Shown in pieces: positions 1-8,114 of a DNA stretch of 64,000 nt. Within the stretch, counting starts at the first letter, position 1. Every line of letters starts with the position of its first letter. The position numbers were made by a program, and so were the translations under genes. The notes beneath the pieces were generated by a model. The model saw only the letters and a program-made list of their open reading frames with translations, did no database searches and was not told the DNA's origin. Source of the DNA: Pararhizobium qamdonense (lineage in GTDB: Bacteria; Pseudomonadota; Alphaproteobacteria; Rhizobiales; Rhizobiaceae); the NCBI RefSeq assembly GCF_029277445.1, contig NZ_CP119566.1:2234001-2298000 (forward strand). The letters are read 5' to 3'.

Positions 1-370
1 AGCGTTGTTCAATATGTCTGCCCCCGGTGAGGTCGCTGATGGATTTCTTCCACTCCGGGGTCGCGTTTTCAGCGTGGCTGGAGATTACTGCTTCGACGAC
101 CATTGGGAGGTCGCGAGCCACAAAATCTGGGGCGTCGAACGAAAAATCGACGTTGATGTCCAAGCTTTTGAAGACCGCATAGAGGTAAAGCTCCCACCAA
201 CAGCTGTTGAAGGTCGTCTGAAATTCTCGAACGAACTTGTTGTCTCGGTCAATGAAGCCCTTGGCCCAGTCCGCCAAGACTTCACGGACGTCCCAGTCGC
301 TTTCTGACATCAGTCGCTTGAAATTTGGGTGCTGGCGGTTCGGAGTAACAAGGGGCGTAAACAGGTCCAT
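1..370 (-). CDS. Hypothetical protein, possibly nuclease-like, 3' end cut by window
   Basis: An open frame starts with ATG at 370 and runs off the left edge with no stop, so at least 123 residues are present. The N-terminus reads MDLFTPLVTPNRQHPNFKRL and is followed by a Trp/Phe-rich stretch (FQTTFNSCWWELYLYAVF). The later pattern APDF, then about eight residues, then VVEA recalls the PD...E-x-(A/K) core of PD-(D/E)XK nuclease folds; this is only a resemblance. It lies 122 bp downstream of the HerA gene on the same strand, so it may be a third member of the SIR2-HerA operon or an independent cargo gene. The ribosome site is weak (GGAAAG about 17 nt upstream), so the start is uncertain. I do not recognise the family with certainty. 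Confidence 0.6.
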   Translation of the reverse strand, partial: MDLFTPLVTPNRQHPNFKRLMSESDWDVREVLADWAKGFIDRDNKFVREFQTTFNSCWWELYLYAVFKSLDINVDFSFDAPDFVARDLPMVVEAVISSHAENATPEWKKSISDLTGGRHIEQR

Positions 371-492
371 GATGCTATTGCGCGGCTTTCCAAAGGTGAG
401 AATTAGATAAGAGTACCGTGAAGCAGATGCCCCAATGACCATCTGGACCGGGCTGAGGGTTGCAGCCTTTCGCGACGAACCTAATCGTCTGC

Positions 493-2295
493 TTACTCGT
501 TGTCCTCAGGAGCTTTGCTCCAACCCCAATAGGTTTGGTATCGTGGCCCATGAGATTGCGGTTGCTGCCCCTTCTCTGGGCGGTCGATAAGAATGGGCAA
601 GGGGGCGGGCAGCTCTGGACCGACAATAATTGCTTCCCCTTGACCAAGCGATGGGATGAAGGCCGCAGCGTCACGGTCGAGATCGCCGCAAGCGCGCTCG
701 ATTGTTTCGCGGTCCCGCTCATTTGTGAGGCGATGAACGAACAGCGTACCCAACTGGCTCAACACGTCGGTTGGTACGTCCCGAGGGCGTTGGGTCGCAA
801 TTCCCGTTGTCAATCCGTACTTGCGCCCTTCCTTGGCAATCAGGCCAAATGCGTCCAGGGTGACGTGATTGGTTTCGTCGCCGATTGAGCGGCCGATGAA
901 TTGATGAGCTTCATCAAGGAAGCAAACCAACGGCACTTGTTGAAATACGTTTTTTCGAGCAAGGCCGAGTAGATGACGGCCCAACGTATTCAGAAGCAAC
1001 TCTCTGGTGTGGTATTTGAAACTCACGTGCTCGAATGAGAGCACCAGAGCGTTCTGGCTTGGGTCGTTGATGAAATCCTGGATTTCCTTGCAAATATCGA
1101 CGCCTTCGTGGGAGAACAAGCAACGCATTTCTGACGAAGACAGATAGGTTTCAACGCGGACGATCAAAGAGTTACAGGCGCTGAGGGCAAAGTCATCCCA
1201 ATCGCCAAATTGGCCAAGGTTGTTCTTCGTATACTGTTTTACGCACTCTTCCTTGATCTGATCTGGAAGTAGACTGATGTCGAAGTCGCAAACGTGCGAT
1301 TCGAGCTGAGATGCCAAGTCGATGAGAGCAAGTGCATGGGCGGTACGGCTGTTTTCACGCTTCCTAACTGTGCCACGTTTACTCACCTCAATGAAACCTT
1401 TTCGATTTCCGAGCGTGTAAATCTCGGTTTCGCCTTCTTCGACAGCGCGATGGAAAGCGTGCTCGTTCCCTCGCAACGCTCCTGCGAGGCGAAGACTTTT
1501 AATCGCATTTCGCAGATTCGGTCCCTGCATCTGCGCAGACGGCGTAAGTAACGCATAAAGATCGATTTCAGACATTTCGCCGTATGGAAACCGGGCTAGG
1601 GGCTGTTGCTCAGTGCCTTTCGAAAAGGAAAACTCCTTCGCCCCGGCGATTTTTCCGGCAAACTCTCCAGTGGGATCGAACAGGATACACTTTCCACCAA
1701 GGCGAACGATCTCGTTGAGCAGCTTAGAAAGGGTCCAGCTCTTACCGCCGCCGGTCGCACCGAAAATCCCGCAGTGTCGCCCAAAGAGCTTCTCTGGCGG
1801 CATGGCGATGTCCGCACCAGCAATTCCAGATAATCGACCAAGGTTCACAAGTAGTCGCTCGTCTTTTCCCTCTCCAACTTCGCCTTGGAGCGCCTCGCGA
1901 ATGGCAGATGCTAGAGCGTTACCATCCGCCAGGTAAATTCCATCGCCAACACGCGGTTTGACGTTGATGCCGCGTGTTACCTTGTGAGTTGCCTTACTGA
2001 TTGTCGCAAGCAGTTGGGCGCGGCCTTGTGGTTCGGCTGAAGCGTCGGCCTCCATTTGCCTCTCAAGGCCCGAGCGTTGCCGCTCTGGCACCGCTACGTC
2101 GGTTATCCGGCCCAGAATGCACTCTTGATCGCAGTCGACGAAAATAAAATCACCCGTTGTTCCCCTGGCCAAACCCCGTTGGCCGCTGGCCGCCAGTGCT
2201 TTGGGGATGGTAAGTTCGATGTAGGAGGCACCGACCCGCGTGACGGTTCCCACCCGTTTATCTGAATCGACGAGGGCGGATGAGGGTTGGTTCAT
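493..2295 (-). CDS. herA: HerA-like ATPase of a SIR2-HerA defence system
   Basis: The 600-residue protein has an N-terminal HAS-barrel-like region, a Walker A motif GATGGGKS at residues 179-186, a Walker B motif FLDEAH at 459-464 and a motif IATQRPRD near 499-506, the arrangement of HerA/FtsK-type hexameric ATPases. HerA proteins form rings; in SIR2-HerA anti-phage systems the ring assembles with a SIR2 complex and infection triggers NAD+ depletion and DNA cleavage (family knowledge). Its ATG overlaps the stop of the SIR2 gene by 4 nt, indicating translational coupling. The length and full motif set suggest an intact enzyme. Housekeeping HerA-NurA is an archaeal pair, so here the partner argues for defence. 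Confidence 0.9.
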   Translation of the reverse strand: MNQPSSALVDSDKRVGTVTRVGASYIELTIPKALAASGQRGLARGTTGDFIFVDCDQECILGRITDVAVPERQRSGLERQMEADASAEPQGRAQLLATISKATHKVTRGINVKPRVGDGIYLADGNALASAIREALQGEVGEGKDERLLVNLGRLSGIAGADIAMPPEKLFGRHCGIFGATGGGKSWTLSKLLNEIVRLGGKCILFDPTGEFAGKIAGAKEFSFSKGTEQQPLARFPYGEMSEIDLYALLTPSAQMQGPNLRNAIKSLRLAGALRGNEHAFHRAVEEGETEIYTLGNRKGFIEVSKRGTVRKRENSRTAHALALIDLASQLESHVCDFDISLLPDQIKEECVKQYTKNNLGQFGDWDDFALSACNSLIVRVETYLSSSEMRCLFSHEGVDICKEIQDFINDPSQNALVLSFEHVSFKYHTRELLLNTLGRHLLGLARKNVFQQVPLVCFLDEAHQFIGRSIGDETNHVTLDAFGLIAKEGRKYGLTTGIATQRPRDVPTDVLSQLGTLFVHRLTNERDRETIERACGDLDRDAAAFIPSLGQGEAIIVGPELPAPLPILIDRPEKGQQPQSHGPRYQTYWGWSKAPEDNE

Positions 2296-3644
2296 TGGGG
2301 GAAATCCCTGATCTGATCGAGCCGCATTTGCAAACGCTGCCGGTCTGTTTCGCCAGCGATTGCAGGGATGGCATCGACCAAATCCTCAAACCTACCGTTT
2401 AACACGGTGATCCGAGGATCACCCTCCTGGACGAGACGCATTATCTTCTTCTGGAATTTTTTCTGCTTATCAATCTCCAGATCAAGCAGGTGATCCGGCT
2501 GATATCCGTCGAGCTTTATCGGGTTTATGAAAGAGGGATCAACGAGCACCAGCCGGAGTGAGAGGTTCGACTCCAATGCTGACCAGATTGGTGCGCTGAT
2601 ATGGTCATCTGCGAAACCAAAACCCGCGACGAAAAGCGCAGTATCAGGCTCCCGGAGCGCTGCTTGAAATGCCGCGAACGCATCCAAGTAGGGAACCTCG
2701 AACGCCTGCTGGTACTTGGTCGAGCGCGGATAGATTAGAACCGGCTCATGGCCCGGCTGGTTGACCGCCATCGATCTGACGACCACGCCGTCAGATTTTC
2801 TCCGCCAGTCGACCGATCCATGCAGTTTGTACAGGTGGAAAACGGCTTCGATGTAGTCAGCCTTGGTGCCCGACGTTTGCCGCCGCACGATATCGTGCTG
2901 GAAATAATCGCGATTGAACCGCTGCTCTGCGCTGTGAGAGAAGCCATCGACAAGGACGACACCTAATCGTGAGGCCGATTCCTCAATGCAAAGGTCGTAA
3001 TTTGTCGTGAATACCTTCACCCGTGGCTTGTCGACGGTACGCTTCGCGAGCTTTTGCACGAAGGCTTTATGTGCAGGCAAATCAGTGTCCTGGTCGACGA
3101 AGTTTACCTTGGTGAGAATAGCACTCTCAGCCGCAGCGATGAAAGTTCGCAGTCTTTGAACTTCGCCCTTTGGGTCAATCTTTTCGGCTGTCGTCGCACG
3201 GATTTCGGTCAGTTCCAGTTTCATTTTGCAAAGGCTGAGTAGGGTCTCGATGTCCCCAGCCCTGGGCTTTCCCTTGTCGTCTAGGGGGATGGCACCGACT
3301 AATTCGATGACCATATTATCGAACGTTTCGTAGTCGAGGTCGAGTTCGCTGACCTTTGCCCGAGCGGCATGCCAAAGATCGCTCATGCCAGGCGCTTGGC
3401 CTTTGGCTTCGTCTGGGTTGTTTGCGCAGAACGATGCTCCCGACCCAAGGAGAGACAGCACATTCGTAGAGTGGAGCGATTGGAGAAGCGCCTCCTCAAC
3501 CCGCGCCTTGGCCCCTGCGATCCTCCTACTGCCTGGGTCTTCAGGATTAGCTTCCTGATCATGCCAGGCCAGCCATTGTCCCTCCCGTGTAAGAAGGCGC
3601 AGATTTTCTGCCGCACCTTGCCTTTTATCCCAGTAACCGCCCAC
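2292..3644 (-). CDS. SIR2-family NADase effector of a SIR2-HerA defence system
   Basis: The 450-residue protein carries a SIR2-like Rossmann nucleotide site GSGAS at residues 67-71, the motif FTTNYD at 212-217 and LHGS at 274-277, whose His matches the usual catalytic histidine. These are hallmarks of bacterial defence SIR2 domains, which cleave NAD+. The C-terminal part (FVAGFGFADDHI) is typical of SIR2_2-type proteins. The start is GTG at 3644 with GGGGG about 8 nt upstream; no better ATG was seen. It is the first gene of an operon with herA. A LexA box lies about 134 bp upstream, so SOS control is possible but inferred. The predicted location is cytoplasmic. Confidence 0.9.
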   Translation of the reverse strand: MGGYWDKRQGAAENLRLLTREGQWLAWHDQEANPEDPGSRRIAGAKARVEEALLQSLHSTNVLSLLGSGASFCANNPDEAKGQAPGMSDLWHAARAKVSELDLDYETFDNMVIELVGAIPLDDKGKPRAGDIETLLSLCKMKLELTEIRATTAEKIDPKGEVQRLRTFIAAAESAILTKVNFVDQDTDLPAHKAFVQKLAKRTVDKPRVKVFTTNYDLCIEESASRLGVVLVDGFSHSAEQRFNRDYFQHDIVRRQTSGTKADYIEAVFHLYKLHGSVDWRRKSDGVVVRSMAVNQPGHEPVLIYPRSTKYQQAFEVPYLDAFAAFQAALREPDTALFVAGFGFADDHISAPIWSALESNLSLRLVLVDPSFINPIKLDGYQPDHLLDLEIDKQKKFQKKIMRLVQEGDPRITVLNGRFEDLVDAIPAIAGETDRQRLQMRLDQIRDFPQ

Positions 3645-3777
3645 CGATTGCCCCCGACTCGATCAACACAGAGTTGCTGCGATACTACCCATGGCTTTAA
3701 GAACGGAACAAGTCCGGTGCCAGGCAAACAAGCTGTCATTTTTTGCAAACCCGAACGACATGAGAGCCACTGCTACG

Positions 3778-3792
3778 GAACAAAATAAGAAC
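3778..3792. promoter_or_regulatory. Alphaproteobacterial LexA box upstream of the SIR2-HerA operon
   Basis: GAACAAAATAAGAAC fits GAAC-N7-GAAC (GTTC-N7-GTTC on the other strand), the LexA site known in alphaproteobacteria. It sits about 134 bp before the SIR2 start on the minus strand and about 108 bp before the small plus-strand gene. A matching -35/-10 pair for the minus strand was not obvious. Confidence 0.65.
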
Positions 3793-3843
3793 AAAATCGC
3801 TCTTTGTCTGTGTGAAAATCGGCCATTGGTTTGAAACCAAGCC

Positions 3844-3873
3844 TTGACATCCGTGAACAAAATAGGAACATAT
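3844..3873 (+). promoter_or_regulatory. Promoter with embedded LexA box for the 3900 gene
   Basis: A -35 TTGACA at 3844-3849 is followed after 17-19 nt by an AT-rich -10 candidate (AACATAT, 3867-3873). Between and overlapping these is GAACAAAATAGGAAC at 3855-3869, a second GAAC-N7-GAAC LexA box. A repressor bound there would block RNA polymerase directly, so the downstream gene is predicted to be SOS-inducible. Confidence 0.65.
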
Positions 3874-3899
3874 GCCTTTCGTTTTTGGAGGATATTCCT

Positions 3900-4241
3900 A
3901 TGTCGAGCCGTAAGGGTGAACTCACTGCAGCGGGGATAGACCGAGGTTGGCCTCATCAAGTCGCGCTCGCTGCTCACCTTTGCACTGGCAAACAAAGTGC
4001 GGCGCATGATGAATTCTGCAGGTGCCTATCTCGGTGTGTGCGGGGTCATAGTGTCCGATTTGAAGATGTCGGCTACATCGTCCACTGTTTTTCGATCCGC
4101 GACGATGCTGCAGCCTTCATGATGCAGTTTGGCGGGGAATGGTTCGACCCTAGGGAAAGGGGAAATGGCACCAACTGGTTTAAATGGTACAAGGGCAGCA
4201 AGTCGGGAGCGGGGGAACAATACAGTGGCCGGAACCGGTGA
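3900..4241 (+). CDS. Conserved rhizobial hypothetical protein, probably SOS-regulated
   Basis: The 113-residue product begins MSSRKGELTAAGIDRGWPHQ. The ATG at 3900 follows TTGGAGGATATTCCT, a strong ribosome site, which favours it over an earlier in-frame ATG at 3831. The protein has Cys residues in CTG, FCRCLSRC and a C-terminal part rich in Trp and Gly (FGGEWFDPRERG...NWFKWYKG). I recognise it as a small protein recurring in Rhizobiales, but no function is known to me. The LexA box in its promoter suggests a link to the DNA-damage response. It is divergent from the SIR2-HerA operon. Confidence 0.7.
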   Translation: MSSRKGELTAAGIDRGWPHQVALAAHLCTGKQSAAHDEFCRCLSRCVRGHSVRFEDVGYIVHCFSIRDDAAAFMMQFGGEWFDPRERGNGTNWFKWYKGSKSGAGEQYSGRNR

Positions 4242-4254
4242 TGCATGTGCTTGA

Positions 4255-4345
4255 GGTTGCAAGGAGTTGGCTTCTTGGTGCACACAGCAGCGCATGTTTG
4301 GTAAGGATGCGATGGCGGAAGCAAAGATACTGCTCGCCGGGATGG
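4255..4345 (+). pseudogene. Degenerate fragment of a small ORF also found at 48998
   Basis: One frame reads ASWCTQQRMFGKDAMAEAKI and closely matches AWCRQQRILRRDATAEAKIL in the intact 65-residue gene at 48998-49195. The upstream part is interrupted by a TGA at 4252-4254 and the downstream part diverges, so only the core of about 25 codons survives. This is likely a decayed paralogue. Confidence 0.45.
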
Positions 4346-4861
4346 GAGGAATTGCAAGTTGTGTCCGACAAAGCGGCCTTGTTGGCGAGAGCCAAGGCGG
4401 AGCGTCCACTGAGTCGGTCAACGGCGGCATCAAGATAGACGGGCTGTTTGAGCGGTTGGTCGCTCTCAGTCGTGAATCGATGGCGCGCTATCTGCCGAAC
4501 CTATACAGCTATACAACTGTTCAGCGATCAAACTTATTTGCAACGACAAGAGTTCGCGGCCCAGATTATGGGGCTCATTATAATGCTCTTAACATTTGGC
4601 GATGTGCTCGGATGAAGTTCGGTCATCAATCGGTTTCCCTAACCTGGCTGAAGAAGTCTCAAGATGTTAAACTTCTCAGCCAGGCCAGGCTCGTCTTTTC
4701 ACTTCTACATCCCAGAAACTCGCCTAATGGATTTCCGAAAATACATATGAAGGCGCTTTCGATGCTCGGCATCTTTGCACACTGCTTGGCGAGCCGCTTG
4801 ACGCTTTCGCTCATCAGGTGACTGCAGGGCGGTATCACCGCCCCGCGAACTTACACAAATA
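4346..4861. other. Intergenic stretch with no supported gene
   Basis: An open frame continues to 4821 on the plus strand, but its translation has no recognisable motif and no ribosome site, and it is continuous with the decayed ORF. I see no RNA gene or clear terminator here. Confidence 0.4.
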
Positions 4862-5311
4862 TCAGGCGGCTTTAACCGACACCGGAAGCCGGAAAGGCGC
4901 ACCCAATCTATTGAAGGCATTCATGGCGGCGATGGTGATCGTGAGATCGACCAGGTCCTTCGGTTCGAATGCCGAGGAAGCAGCCGCATAAGCTTCATCC
5001 GATGCGTGTGTTTCGCTTACCCGCGTCACTTCTTCGGCCCAAGCGAGAGCCGCACGTTGTTGGTCGGTGAAAATGTGAGGCACCTCGTCCCAGACCGGTA
5101 CCAGCGCGACTTTGTCAACTGACATGGTCTTGCGGAGATCACGACCGTGCATGTCAATGCAGTGGGCGCAACCGTTGATCTGGGAGACCCTGAGAAAGAC
5201 GAGGTGGATTAGCTCTTCAGGCAGATTGGTGTTCTTCATCACATAATTGTGGACTCCGAGCAGAGCTTTTGCGCCGTCCGGGGCGACTTCGTACCAGTTC
5301 ATGCGTGTCAT
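4862..5311 (-). CDS. AhpD-like / carboxymuconolactone decarboxylase-family peroxidase
   Basis: The 149-residue protein contains the redox motif NGCAHCIDMHGRDLRK, the CxxC...H signature of AhpD-type alkylhydroperoxidases, followed by the helical core (RAALAWAEEVTRV, DLVDLTITIAAMNAFNRL). Family members reduce peroxides or act as disulfide reductases. The chosen ATG at 5311 has GAAAGGATC upstream; a longer in-frame start at 5362 lacks one. The gene lies 89 bp after an Rrf2 regulator on the same strand, so the two probably form an operon in which Rrf2 senses redox stress. The predicted location is cytoplasmic. Confidence 0.85.
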   Translation of the reverse strand: MTRMNWYEVAPDGAKALLGVHNYVMKNTNLPEELIHLVFLRVSQINGCAHCIDMHGRDLRKTMSVDKVALVPVWDEVPHIFTDQQRAALAWAEEVTRVSETHASDEAYAAASSAFEPKDLVDLTITIAAMNAFNRLGAPFRLPVSVKAA

Positions 5312-5400
5312 CGAATTGATCCTTTCAATTTCTGATGGTTGCAGTTTTCCCGCCGCCGACACGCAGTGTCGGCGTTAGGTATTCTCGAATTATTCTTCAC

Positions 5401-5934
5401 TTACCGGGGCGGGCGCGCTGCCTTCAGCGCCGTCACGCGTGCGGTCTCACGTGCCGCCGTGCGGTCGCGAAACCAGTCGGCAACCAAGCTCTCGAAGGCT
5501 TCAGGCCGCCCCCCTTGAGCCAGATCGGCCAAGCTTGTCCTTGCCAACTCCGAGCGCATGCGTTTTTCAGCCCTGAGCATCACCGCATGGATACGACAGA
5601 CACCGTTTATCGACCAAGGGGGCGGAGTGCCACCGAACAACACACAACCGCGACGCACTTCCTTGCAGTCAAACAGCTTACGATCACCTTCGATGGCGTC
5701 GACAACATCCCGAACCGACACGTCCGCAGGGGATTTAGCCAACTCATAGCCGCCACTGATCCCGTCGGCGGAGTTGACGATGCCCGCTTTTTCCAGCTTC
5801 GGCATGATCTTTGCCACCATCGCCGCCGGTAGGCCCTGCATCTCCGCCAGGTCGCGGCTGCTGGCGCGTTTAGGATGTTCGGCGACAAGCCAAAGAAGGG
5901 TATGTAGCCCGTACTCAATTGAGACTCCGAACAA
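5401..5934 (-). CDS. Rrf2-family transcriptional regulator
   Basis: The domain begins near FGVSIEYGLHTLLWL and has the Rrf2 winged helix (SSRDLAEMQGLPAAMVAKIM...GIVNSADGISGGYELA), ending in AKSPADVSVRDVVDAIEG. Three cysteines follow (DCKEVRRGC and GVC), consistent with an Fe-S or thiol redox sensor. The open frame extends upstream to 6243, but the extra 103 residues are unlike Rrf2 and run through a promoter-like repeat. I therefore prefer a TTG start at 5934 preceded by AAAGGCG; a start in that extension cannot be excluded. At 177 residues it is slightly longer than typical Rrf2. It likely autoregulates and controls the downstream AhpD-like gene. Confidence 0.8.
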   Translation of the reverse strand: MFGVSIEYGLHTLLWLVAEHPKRASSRDLAEMQGLPAAMVAKIMPKLEKAGIVNSADGISGGYELAKSPADVSVRDVVDAIEGDRKLFDCKEVRRGCVLFGGTPPPWSINGVCRIHAVMLRAEKRMRSELARTSLADLAQGGRPEAFESLVADWFRDRTAARETARVTALKAARPPR

Positions 5935-6020
5935 GCTGACGCCTTTGCGGTGGCCCGAGCCTTCGCTGTCTGCCAAGGCCCGACCAAGGTCGCCAATCGC
6001 GTCTACGTCTTCCTGGGTCA

Positions 6021-6082
6021 AACGCCACCTGTTTTCATCCGCGTTAAAACTATAACGCCACCTACATAAGTCCGCGTTAAAA
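6021..6082 (-). promoter_or_regulatory. Direct-repeat operator upstream of the Rrf2 gene
   Basis: Two 29-nt copies at 6021-6049 and 6054-6082 share AACGCCACCT and CCGCGTTAAAA arms with a variable centre. They are 33 bp apart, close to three helical turns, so two dimers would bind one face. On the minus strand a TATAGT -10-like hexamer lies between them. The position about 90-150 bp before the Rrf2 start fits an autoregulatory operator. Confidence 0.5.
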
Positions 6083-6325
6083 GTCAATCTGAAAGTAAAT
6101 GTTTTGCCGCGTTGGATTGTGGCGAATTCGCATCCGTTCGAAGAACGCGCGTCGACTTGGCCTGCGTCAGAAGTCCAGACTTGTACCGGGGTCAGCTTGT
6201 TGATTTCATCTGCGATTCTGATCGCTGGAAAGCGTGATAGCAACGGGAAACGCCTTATTATTACACCTTATACTTGTCTGGGCGCGTATTGTGGGCCAAA
6301 TTTCGTTCCCGGGGGGAACTTGGCA

Positions 6326-7030
6326 ATGCGGAAGCGATATTGGCTGGTAGGAGCGATTGTTATTTATGCCGTCAGTCGCCTGACGAGTAGTGACCCCGGT
6401 GGGGACGATGCCGGTGTCGCGAACGTTCCCTCTGCTTCTGAACAGCTAAAACGCCGCCCCTCGGTCAGCACCGAAACATCGAAATCGTCTTCCGAGACCG
6501 CCCTGTCCGAAGCAACGGATGCAGACGCGCGAAATTTTGATCCAGAGGAACAAGCTGAGAGTTTTCCGGCTCGGTTTGTCACCGGCAAACGCGTAGCGTT
6601 TCGAAAGGGGCCATCCACTGGGGATGAACTCATTGATCGCCTGGACAGCGGACGGCAAATCCTTCTGATGAAGCAGTCCGGCGAATGGTCTCGGGTAAGA
6701 GACCAACTGACCCAGCGCGATGGTTGGGTCGCCTCACGATTTCTGACCGAAAAGCAAACGCCGTATGGGGAAAAGCCCTCGAAGAAGGCGTCAAAGCAGC
6801 CAGAGCGCGAGAAGTCGATTCCGACAATTCCGGACTCGACGATAGTTCAGCGCATCATCGCTGAGTCTCTCGCGAGCTATCCCAGCTCTTGCGCGTGTCC
6901 CTATAACACCGACCGTGGTGGTCGGCGCTGTGGGAAAAGGAGCGCCTATTCGAAGCCGGGCGGTTACGCGCCGATCTGCTACCCACAGGACGTGACGCAG
7001 GCGATGATTGACGCGGTCCGACGACAATAG
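6326..7030 (+). CDS. SH3-domain envelope protein with rhizobial Cys-rich C-terminus
   Basis: The 234-residue protein begins with a signal-anchor (MRKRYWLVGAIVIYAVSRL), then a low-complexity Ser/Thr/Glu linker. A bacterial SH3 domain follows at roughly residues 80-140 (ARFVTGKRVAFRKGPSTGDE, then GEWSRVRDQLTQRDGWVASR). The C-terminal 50 residues hold CACPYNTDRGGRRCGKRSAY and GYAPICYP, a four-cysteine motif that recurs in rhizobial exported proteins. SH3b domains usually bind cell-wall or protein ligands. The ATG at 6326 has a purine-rich GGGGGGAA before it; the frame opens earlier but without a ribosome site. It probably acts in the periplasm, and its precise role is unknown. Confidence 0.75.
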   Translation: MRKRYWLVGAIVIYAVSRLTSSDPGGDDAGVANVPSASEQLKRRPSVSTETSKSSSETALSEATDADARNFDPEEQAESFPARFVTGKRVAFRKGPSTGDELIDRLDSGRQILLMKQSGEWSRVRDQLTQRDGWVASRFLTEKQTPYGEKPSKKASKQPEREKSIPTIPDSTIVQRIIAESLASYPSSCACPYNTDRGGRRCGKRSAYSKPGGYAPICYPQDVTQAMIDAVRRQ

Positions 7031-7096
7031 TGTTAGTTGAATATAGACCATGCCTGGGACAGCGCCCCGACATCGCAAGCGTGGTAAGCCTACTGG

Positions 7097-7312
7097 TCAC
7101 GCTGATTGGAGGTGAATATTTACGGCTTTGGGGCCTTTGCCAGTACGATCTGGCTCGGCATCGAACGATATTTTCTGGCCATCGCGCAAAGATTGAATGC
7201 CCGAGGCTTGCAGGGCGGAAATGTGGATAAAAATGTCCTTGCCGCCGTCGTCAGGCGTAATGAAGCCAAAGCCCTTGTCAGCATTGTAAAATTTGACGGT
7301 TCCCAAAGTCAT
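7097..7312 (-). CDS. Cold-shock domain protein
   Basis: The 71-residue protein is a complete cold-shock domain: [20 protein letters not shown] carries the RNP1 motif KGFGFI, followed by the RNP2-type DIFIHIS. Such proteins bind single-stranded RNA or DNA and melt mRNA structure. The ATG at 7312 follows GGAGGAAGTCG, clearly better than upstream alternatives. The 5' leader is long and rich in AT, as often seen in cold-shock genes. It stands alone on the minus strand between two convergent or divergent plus-strand genes. It belongs to the CspA family; whether it is cold-induced cannot be told from sequence. Confidence 0.93.
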   Translation of the reverse strand: MTLGTVKFYNADKGFGFITPDDGGKDIFIHISALQASGIQSLRDGQKISFDAEPDRTGKGPKAVNIHLQSA

Positions 7313-7529
7313 CGACTTCCTCCGAATTTCACACCGTCTATAAGGTGCAACGCAGCGCGCAGAAGCGCAACCAGTCTTGGTGACTGAGCGCACACACCGT
7401 GATCAATCATTATTGCTTTTACAACCATTTCTGATTACGAATGCAACCACACGATTTTAGCTATCGCATGAAGCCTTAGCACTTCCTCCCTGCCGCTATG
7501 ATGGATGGTAGGCGGATTGAGGACTTACT

Positions 7530-8114
7530 ATGTCAGCTATTTCAGGCGTGAACTCCGCTGCACTTCTCATATTGCAACAGACCAATTCCACAAGTTCGAT
7601 AAAGGACGACAAATCTGCCTCAGATAATTTGGTAGCCGTCGCCAATGGCGTCGGTGAAAAGATCGGAATGTCTGCACAGCCAGGACAGGCGCAGTCCCGA
7701 ATTTCCGAGGCGATGTTTAGCGTAGACAACGTCAACATCAACAAGATGAAGCTGGAACTGATCGAACGTGCCGGTCAGAAACTCGGTTTTGATAAAAGCG
7801 ATTTTGACAGCGAGGCCGATTTCGCTCGCCAGATGAGGAAGCAGGTCATAACCATGCATGCTTCCGGGGCCGATCAGAAGATCGCCGAAATCGAGAAGGA
7901 ACTCGGCCTCGACAAACTCGGCATCTCCTTGCTGGACGTTGTCTCCAGCGCACGAAACCCCGATCTCGATGACGCTGTGACGCAGGCTCTGAAAGAGCGA
8001 GAGGGCGCGAAAAACAAGGAAGAAGCCGAGAAGGCGGAAAAGGAACGCGACGCTTTGCCCCCATCATCCCTAGCGCCTGATGAAATTGGCCTGTACGGGG
8101 CAGCCAATAACTAA
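7530..8114 (+). CDS. Hypothetical rhizobial protein
   Basis: The 194-residue protein starts MSAISGVNSAALLILQQTNS and has no signal peptide or membrane segment. The central part is helical and charged (RISEAMFSVDNVNINKMKLE; KIAEIEKELGLDKLG). The C-terminal third is a Lys/Glu-rich coil (LKEREGAKNKEEAEKAEKER) followed by a short Pro/Ser tail. The N-terminal Ser/Ala/Asn-rich segment resembles that of flagellar or secreted proteins of rhizobia, but this is only a compositional remark. The gene is monocistronic, flanked by the divergent cold-shock gene and a minus-strand receiver gene. I cannot assign a function. Confidence 0.6.
   Translation: MSAISGVNSAALLILQQTNSTSSIKDDKSASDNLVAVANGVGEKIGMSAQPGQAQSRISEAMFSVDNVNINKMKLELIERAGQKLGFDKSDFDSEADFARQMRKQVITMHASGADQKIAEIEKELGLDKLGISLLDVVSSARNPDLDDAVTQALKEREGAKNKEEAEKAEKERDALPPSSLAPDEIGLYGAANN

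Noticed and set aside
5..307. Plus-strand open frame at the left edge (100 residues)
   Set aside because: It is antisense to the longer minus-strand frame that continues past the window and has a sensible protein pattern; it lacks a ribosome site.
375..722. Minus-strand frame downstream of the HerA gene
   Set aside because: It overlaps the herA 3' end in another frame and has atypical composition; read as a shadow.
3663..3761. Short minus-strand leader ORF before SIR2 (32 residues)
   Set aside because: No convincing ribosome site and no recognisable motif; could be a leader peptide but cannot be supported.
4267..4821. 184-residue plus-strand frame
   Set aside because: Only its first 25 codons resemble a known small ORF; the rest has no motif or ribosome site.
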